DNA of 52,278 nucleotides, taken from contig QXVZ01003288.1 of assembly GCA_008931825.1 (NCBI GenBank), positions 1 through 52,278 on the forward strand, in the 5' to 3' direction. A program made the translations under genes and the position numbers. The stretch is from Phallusia fumigata. Its lineage: Eukaryota; Chordata; Ascidiacea; Phlebobranchia; Ascidiidae. Positions 46,855 through 52,278 of the stretch are shown here, piece after piece. How positions within the stretch are numbered: position 1 is the first letter of the stretch; every line of letters starts with the position of its first letter. The notes beneath the pieces are model-generated. The model was given only the letters and a program-made list of their open reading frames with translations. It ran no database searches and was not told where the DNA came from.

Positions 46855-48100
46855 ACAGTTATGTTATTTTTTATTTCTTTATTTTTGTCTAACGCGAGTT
46901 TGTTCCTATGTTTTGGTCAAGCAGTAGTTCAAATTTCTTCAAATTGTCACACACGATAGATGGGTATCTGAAGTTGTGCGCTGACAACTTTTTACCCCAG
47001 TTCACCCATCGGTTCACCTACAGGCCCCAAAACGTAAAATTTTTGAAACAGGAATATTTAACAAAGTAAGTCACGTTTCCTTTTTTGATGGTTGATACAA
47101 TGCAACGTATTTTAAAGTGTTTTGTAACTTTTGTTTTGATCCACCATTTTTTCCCTTTTTAACCCCAAATGTTCAGTTTTTTGTTTACAAGCTCTTTACT
47201 TCAGACTTAGTAATCCAAATGTATAAAATTTAGGACATAGATTAAAGAGTCCTCCCTTTTGGTTGTTTAAACTTTTAGCCTGGGCGATTAAGTATTTACC
47301 CTTACAGCCGCAAATACATGTTTAAGTGCTGACTGTTTTGCCCACAATGTTAAACGACCCGACATGAGGGAGCGATTGACGAGTTTATGACACAAACTGC
47401 CCACTGCTCATTGGTTGGTCACAGGCTGCTATACAGTGCGGCCAGGCTGGCGTTTCATTTTAATTGTCTTGTTTTGTGACAGCTGAAGCTCAGCTGTTTA
47501 TATTACATGACTGGTTTGGGTGATTGCGTAGCGTGTACCGAAATGTGTTTGCTAAATAACGCTGTAAAGGTGATACGTTACAATAACTTTGCTCTCATTT
47601 AGAGTTCTACTCTTTTGTACAGAAGCATGTAAGCATATAGTTAGTTGGTTAAGAAGCGCAATGTTGTTGTTGTTAAATTTGTGGCGCATTACTAAAACCA
47701 GAAACGGCTCGGCCAAAGGTCATTGCAGGTCAAACTATTGGTCAGTGTGGTGTGGGGTTTAAATTATGTTATTGACAGTGAAATTGTAACTGGTATGATG
47801 TAAGAATGATTTTGTTAAAATATACATGGAAGTCTTTACTTTTCGTTTATGTTTTCCCATTGATTTTAAAACTGATCACATCCTAAAACACCGCTACTAA
47901 TCAGAAATTGCATGTGTGTGTGGGGGCCCATATGTTTATGCGAGCAGAAACATTCATGTTTTAAAATTTAGGACCCAATGTAATGCAGATATTGAATATG
48001 TATGCAACATAATAAAGGAAATGGTACATGTGGAAAACATCAATTTGGGGTGGTAGTGTATGTGGAATGAAAATATGGAGAACGCCACCTCTCTAGGTTG
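46855..48100 (+). repeat. Long HINE-like element in the ANKFY1 intron
   Basis: TTTTTGTCTAACGCGAGTTT, GAAGTTGTGCGCTGACAACT, TTTTAGCCTGGGCGATTAAG and TGTGGCGCATTACTAAAACC parallel the 33250-35095 copy in order. The right arm is GTGTGTGGGGGCCCATATG to GCCACCTCTCTAGGTT at about 48092. Confidence 0.6.
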
Positions 48101-48507
48101 TGTAGTGTTTTATTTCCGGGTTCATGAAACATGACCACCCAACATGCATGTGTAATGCAAATGACCTCACGGGTGGTCATGCACAAAAGGGTACAATTAC
48201 TCATGCTTAATGGTATGTCTATAATAGATATACTACAGTTTGGTATTTAATAAACGAATGCTTAATTTTCAACTTTCCATGTGAGGGGACTCATTTTGCG
48301 GATGTAGTGAATATATATTATTATTAAATTGTGTGAGATGTCTATGGAATGCCAATATTGAAAAAAAAACTTTGTTTGATGTTCAAAGTAGAATAGCAGG
48401 CTATGCTAGAATAGTTGTAGAGTCCAGAATAAAATTTTAAAAATCTTTTAGGTTTTAGGTTTATACCTATCTAACTTACTTCATTCAATTCCTTTAATTA
48501 TTATGGN

Positions 48508-49072
48508 AATTATTTAAATTTGTTCCACACTGCATTTTGGAATAGTGGTTTTGGGAAGGGGATCTGCTTTACTCGAAGGAACTTTGATGGGTGATAGATA
48601 TAGCCATGGAGATGTGCCATGTGTTTCTTTTGACCTTATAGCCCAGGGGTCTCAAACTCAAATGTATTCGAGGGCCAAGTAAAAACTTTAAAGTAACTTT
48701 ACAAGGGACAATGGCACTTCAGTGATGCAACAACCGCCATAATTGGTTCTTACCAGTAAGGACTAGTACATGTTTCTTTCTCCCTTAAAACCTTGCATCT
48801 ATTTCTAGCTATTTGTAGTTTGGAATAAATGTATCAGGTTGACTCGCTGGCGAGGCTTTAATCGGGCCCCCAACGAAACAAATCACTTGAACTTTCATAA
48901 TGCTTCGCGGGCTGCACAAACAGATGTGGGCCGTGTGTTTGAGCCCCCTATAGCCCCAGTGGTTACCTCACAAAAATGAAGTTTATCTTTGGGCGATTCG
49001 CCAATCCAAACTCTAGTTAGATTGCTCACTGTGCATTTATGATTTTGTAACTTCATATATTTTTTTGCTGAC
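48508..49072 (+). repeat. Sequence shared with 51494-52278 (contig-end overlap), short allele
   Basis: It starts right after the N at 48507 (AATTATTTAAATTTGTTCC) and matches 51494 onward nearly base for base up to TTTTTTGCTGAC at 49072. It lacks about 220 bp present in the other copy. Both copies include the hAT element (here about 48644-48946, with its right terminus eroded). No coding sequence; the minus frame 49116-49355 has no support. Confidence 0.85.
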
Positions 49073-49379
49073 AAAAGCTATGTTGGGGTGATGAATCTTG
49101 CAATATCAAAACCCTTTACCAAAATAAGCTATTCTTTTTATCAAGTAGATAACTGTTGCTGATATTAGTGGATGCTAATTTCGTAAAAACTGCTGTCAGT
49201 GTCATTGCGTTGTAGACACTGTCGCTCAAGTCATCCCTTGTTATATCAAAAACTGAGATACAATATTTTTCCTGAATCTGAAATTTATCACCCTGTTTGT
49301 GAAATTCCTCAAATTGAAATATCAGACCCCTTTTATCAAAATTTCCTGCATACATCCCTGATTGGGGTAAGTTTCATCC

Positions 49380-49585
49380 TTAGCATCAACCCCAATAGCC
49401 CAAAAAGGTCAAATTATTAAAAAAAAATAAGATAAAGTTAAGACAGTTTGTAGAACATGTTATTGTGGTACATAAATTTCTCTGTTTGACTCCATGAATG
49501 CAGCTGTTGCCCTGCTAGTTTTAGGTAAGGGCTGTGGTACATCTACTGCTTATTGTGGTAAAAGCCAACATTCTAGTTGTAATCA
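49380..49585 (+). repeat. HINE-like element fragment
   Basis: AAGACAGTTTGTAGAACATG and TTATTGTGGTACATAAATTT are core words; TTGTGGTAAAAGCC followed by AACATTCTAGTT is the right end at about 49578. It lies about 50 bp before the ANKFY1 exon at 49630. Confidence 0.55.
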
Positions 49586-49629
49586 ATCAATCTTTCATCT
49601 ACCTTACAATCTCACTTTCTTACTGTTAG

Positions 49630-50819
49630 ATGTGAGCATGCTATACTTTCCACCGTAAATGTAAGAAACTGTATCCAGTTTTATGAACTAGCAGAGGAAA
49701 TTGGTGCTGTATCTTTGAAAGAATACTGTTCAACATTAGTTTCTATGCACTGGGTGAGAATTTGATTGTAGTAGCCTCTTGTGCCTCCAAGATATCATTT
49801 TATTATATTTTTAGGATGATCTAACAGCCAATGATTTTGTATCAATGGCAGCTTCCATATTGTACACCATGTTTAAAAGCAAATCCTCATTCCCACTTCA
49901 CCGAGCTATCAGAGCAAAGAGGGAAGATGTTGTTTTTCTTTACTTAATAGAACATACTGGTCAGGTGAGCCACAAAACAATTGTTGTTGTGCCATTTAAA
50001 GAAGAATTTGATACAGAGTTATGACTGTCTATCAATTAACTTGTCAGTTTTTTAAATAATTTTACTTATCAATTGCTTGTTGTATTTGAAATAGTTGCCT
50101 CAATCCCTAAATGTTTGCGATGAAAATGGCGACTGGCCATTGTATTTGGCTTTAAAAAGTGGTCAGGAATCAATTGCCACTTCACTTGTTTCTCATGGAG
50201 TGGACTTAAATGGTTTTGACGAAGATGGAAAAAGTCACTTGCATAGGGCGATAATGGCAGGTATGTGTAAATTCTCTAAAAAATGTAATAATATGTTGCA
50301 TGTTAATGAAAAGCCGAAAAATTGATCACCATGTTTTAAAGGTGATGAGTTTCCTGCGTTGTTTTTACTTAACAATGACTGTTCTCCAAATTGCATGACA
50401 AAGCAAGAAGGTCTGACGCCATTACATGTTGTTTCCAAGATTAAGTTTGATGACAAAAAATATGAAATAGAGGTAAGGTTTTGTCAGACCAAGTTTACAC
50501 TAAATGATCAAATTGGAGTGAAATGGTACCATTGTCCTTGCAGAATATAGTCCGAATCGCTTCGTTATTGTTAAAAAAGGGTGCAAATCCTAATATTTCT
50601 GATGCCTACGGAAGGACATCATTGCATCTTTGTGTTTTGTCACAAAACATGCCTGTGTTGAAACTGTTGTTACAGAGCAATGAGTGAGTTGAACATTTTT
50701 GTTTACTGTTTCTTGTTTGGTGGACAGCAAAAGTTTCATTCAATTTTTTCGCAGATGTGACTTGGAAATACGAACACGAGAAGGTGAAGTTGCACTTTGG
50801 CTTGCATTAAAACAACTTG
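49630..50819 (+). CDS. ANKFY1: ANKFY1 block B: BACK-like region and first ankyrin repeats (cut at N)
   Basis: Exons 49630-49753, 49815-49964, 50095-50260, 50342-50472, 50544-50683, 50755-50819 (cut by the N at 50820). Translation is collinear with vertebrate Rabankyrin-5: CEHAILSTVNVRNCIQFYEL, DDLTANDFVSMAASILYTMF, SFPLHRAIRAKREDVVFLYL, ENGDWPLYLALKSGQESIAT, LTPLHVVSK, GANPNISDAYGRTSLHLCVL, REGEVALWLALKQL. The first exon starts in phase 2 needing AG before its A, which is exactly how block C ends (ACA AG at 51411). The remaining ankyrin repeats and the FYVE domain are outside the window. In the true gene order this block follows block C. Confidence 0.93.
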
Positions 50820-50820
50820 N

Positions 50821-50965
50821 TGCTTGCAGAAACAATCATGTTATAAAAAGCTTAAGTAACTTTGGGACCTAATGTGAAATGACATGGTAAATATACATGC
50901 ATTTTAAAATTAGGTAGTAGTGTATATGGAATGGCAATATGGTGAAAGCCACCCTTCTAGTTTTC
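50821..50965 (+). repeat. HINE-like right arm at a contig start
   Basis: GCTTGCAGAAACAATCATG, GTGTATATGGAATGGCAATA and TGGTGAAAGCCACCCTTCTA give one of the cleanest right ends in the window. It begins straight after the N at 50820, so the contig end falls inside a repeat. Confidence 0.75.
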
Positions 50966-51085
50966 AAATTACTTCGATATATATTTTTAGTGGGTGCTGT
51001 TGCCATATCTTTATTTTGTATTCGAAGGGAATTTTAAGCGTTTGTGTTTTTTGTTAAATTTTGAGGCTTAAAATTGTTTCACCAG

Positions 51086-51411
51086 CGACATCGAAATTCA
51101 ACTGAAACATCGAGTACATCCTGGCCACAAATTTGTTCTAGCAGCACGCAGTGAAAAATGGGAAGCAGATGGTCTTGATACATTGGATCATTTGGATTTG
51201 CGAACACTAGATTCCAATGTAAACAGAAAAAATACAGTGAACTTTATTGAAGTGACAAGTTTTCTCATGTCTGTAAATGTTTTTAGGCTGGGGAAGCTGT
51301 CATTAAATGGATTTATACAGACAGTGTTGACTTACAAAAGTGTAGTGATGAATTTATTATCCAACTTATGAAAACTGCACACACATATTCATTAAAAGGA
51401 TTACAAACAAG
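51086..51411 (+). CDS. ANKFY1: ANKFY1 block C: BTB domain exons, displaced in the assembly
   Basis: Exons 51086-51218 and 51287-51411. They encode DIEIQLKHRVHPGHKFVLAA and then AGEAVIKWIYTDSVDLQKCS to SLKGLQTR, the body of the BTB domain (HKFVLAARS and IKWIYTD are its hallmarks). Incoming phase: AG from 46731 plus C gives Ser. Outgoing phase: AG plus A at 49630 gives Arg-Cys-Glu, as in vertebrate Rabankyrin-5. So these exons belong between block A and block B although they sit downstream of both. Confidence 0.93.
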
Positions 51412-51493
51412 GTATAGTGTACTTTGTGTTTCTTCAAATCCAAACTCATTAGACAAAATGTCACTAAAAATGGTATTTTTGTGTTACCCGCAA

Positions 51494-52278
51494 AATTATT
51501 TAAATTTGTTCCACACTGCATTTTGGAATGGTGGTTTTGGGAAGGGGATCTGCTTTACTCGAAGGAACTTTGATGGGTGATAGATATGGCCATGGAGATG
51601 TGTCATGTGTTTCTTTTGACCTTATAGCCCAGGGGTCTCAAACTCAAATGTATTCGAGGGCCAAGTAAAAACTTTAAAGTAACTTAAGGGCCGCACTATG
51701 AGAACAGTGATTTTGCAAAAGTCAAATACTACGCTTGCTGTTTTATCAGTGTATTACTGCGCTTAGGTTATTTACACGTCAATTTAAATTTTTTAGATAC
51801 AGCTATCACGCTTCCTTAATATCGATAGACCTAAACAAGCTGATAAATAGAAATATAGCAAAGTAAAAGAGTCAGCTGTGCAGCCATCTTTGAAGACCTA
51901 TTTACAAGGGACAATGGCACTTCAGTTATGCAACAACCACCATAATTGGTTCTTACCAGTAAGGACTAGTACATGTTTCTTTCTCCCTTAAAACCTTCCA
52001 TCTATTTCTAGCTATTTGTAGTTTGGAATAAATGTATCAGGTTGACTCGCTGGCGAGGCTTTAATCGGGCCCCCAACGAAACAAATCACTTGCACTTTCA
52101 TAATGCTTCGCGGGCTGCAAAAAAAGATGTGGGCCGTGTGTTTGAGACCCCTGCTATAGCCCCAGTGGTTACCTCACAAAAATGAAGTTTATCTTTGGGC
52201 GATTCGCCAATCCAAACTCTAGTTAGATTGCTCACTGTGCATTTATGATTTTGTAACTTCATATATTTTTTTGCTGAC
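51494..52278 (+). repeat. Sequence shared with 48508-49072 (contig-end overlap), long allele
   Basis: Runs to the window end and matches 48508-49072 with scattered substitutions plus an extra ~220 bp at about 51689-51908. The last 18 bases equal those ending at 49072. In the corrected gene this is intron following block C and leading into block B. Confidence 0.85.
51630..52153. mobile_element. hAT-type non-autonomous element, 524 bp
   Basis: Terminal inverted repeats CAGGGGTCTCAAAC and GTTTGAGACCCCTG are perfect over 14 bp. Target duplication TTATAGCC (51622-51629) against CTATAGCC (52154-52161), one mismatch. Words such as GGGCCGCACTATGAG and GCTTCGCGGGCTGCA are typical of hAT-derived elements. 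No transposase frame. The sister copy at 48644 has lost about 220 bp of the interior. Confidence 0.88.

Noticed and set aside
46506..51411. Possible genuine exon shuffling or trans-splicing in ANKFY1
   Set aside because: The terminal overlap between 51494-52278 and 48508-49072, together with Ns at both joins, explains the order as misassembly.

Overview
The window is animal genomic DNA: AT-rich, with four multi-exon protein genes split by short GT-AG introns and a heavy load of interspersed repeats. Gene content, compact introns and visible two-haplotype sequence point to an invertebrate chordate, most likely an ascidian of Ciona type; the organism call is inference. I rebuilt splice models by hand and checked each one by splice phase and by total length divisible by three.

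Layout. (1) 537-23741, plus strand: the 3' part of a giant secreted BMP-modulator gene of the kielin/chordin-like (KCP) class, 39 exons giving 2,050 residues in the window, with about 29 von Willebrand C (VWC) modules followed by VWD, C8 and TIL. An alternative terminal exon at 1954-2726 would end the protein early with a cysteine-free tail, basic first and then acidic and tyrosine-rich. (2) 27645-23940, minus strand: a complete WEE1 kinase (11 exons, 693 aa), tail to tail with gene 1 and only 198 bp apart; a CRE, CCAAT boxes and an E2F-like site lie upstream of its start. (3) 32375-42404, plus: a complete SNX17 (15 exons, 470 aa), including a 19-codon first exon. (4) 46506-51411, plus: the 5' part of ANKFY1 (Rabankyrin-5), whose exon blocks stand in the wrong order (A, then B = 49630-50819, then C = 51086-51411). 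Splice phase, protein order and a shared end sequence all say the true order is A-C-B, so this is a contig-ordering error next to the single-N joins at 48507 and 50820.

Three other single Ns (19386, 29713, 31226) are flanked by near-identical copies of the same sequence, which I read as contig overlaps that were never merged.

Non-coding DNA is dominated by one repeat family with a hairpin left arm (GTCCCCTT..AAGGGGAC), an optional core of ~129-bp tandem units, and a right arm ending in CTAG-T. It resembles non-autonomous Helentron elements (HINE-type). There are also several short hAT-type elements with clear 8-bp target duplications, a GC-rich foldback element, and a second MITE-like inverted repeat between SNX17 and ANKFY1.

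The four genes do not form a pathway: BMP signalling, mitotic entry, and two endosomal PtdIns3P-linked proteins (SNX17 and Rabankyrin-5) that happen to be neighbours. I saw no tRNA, rRNA or CRISPR array.
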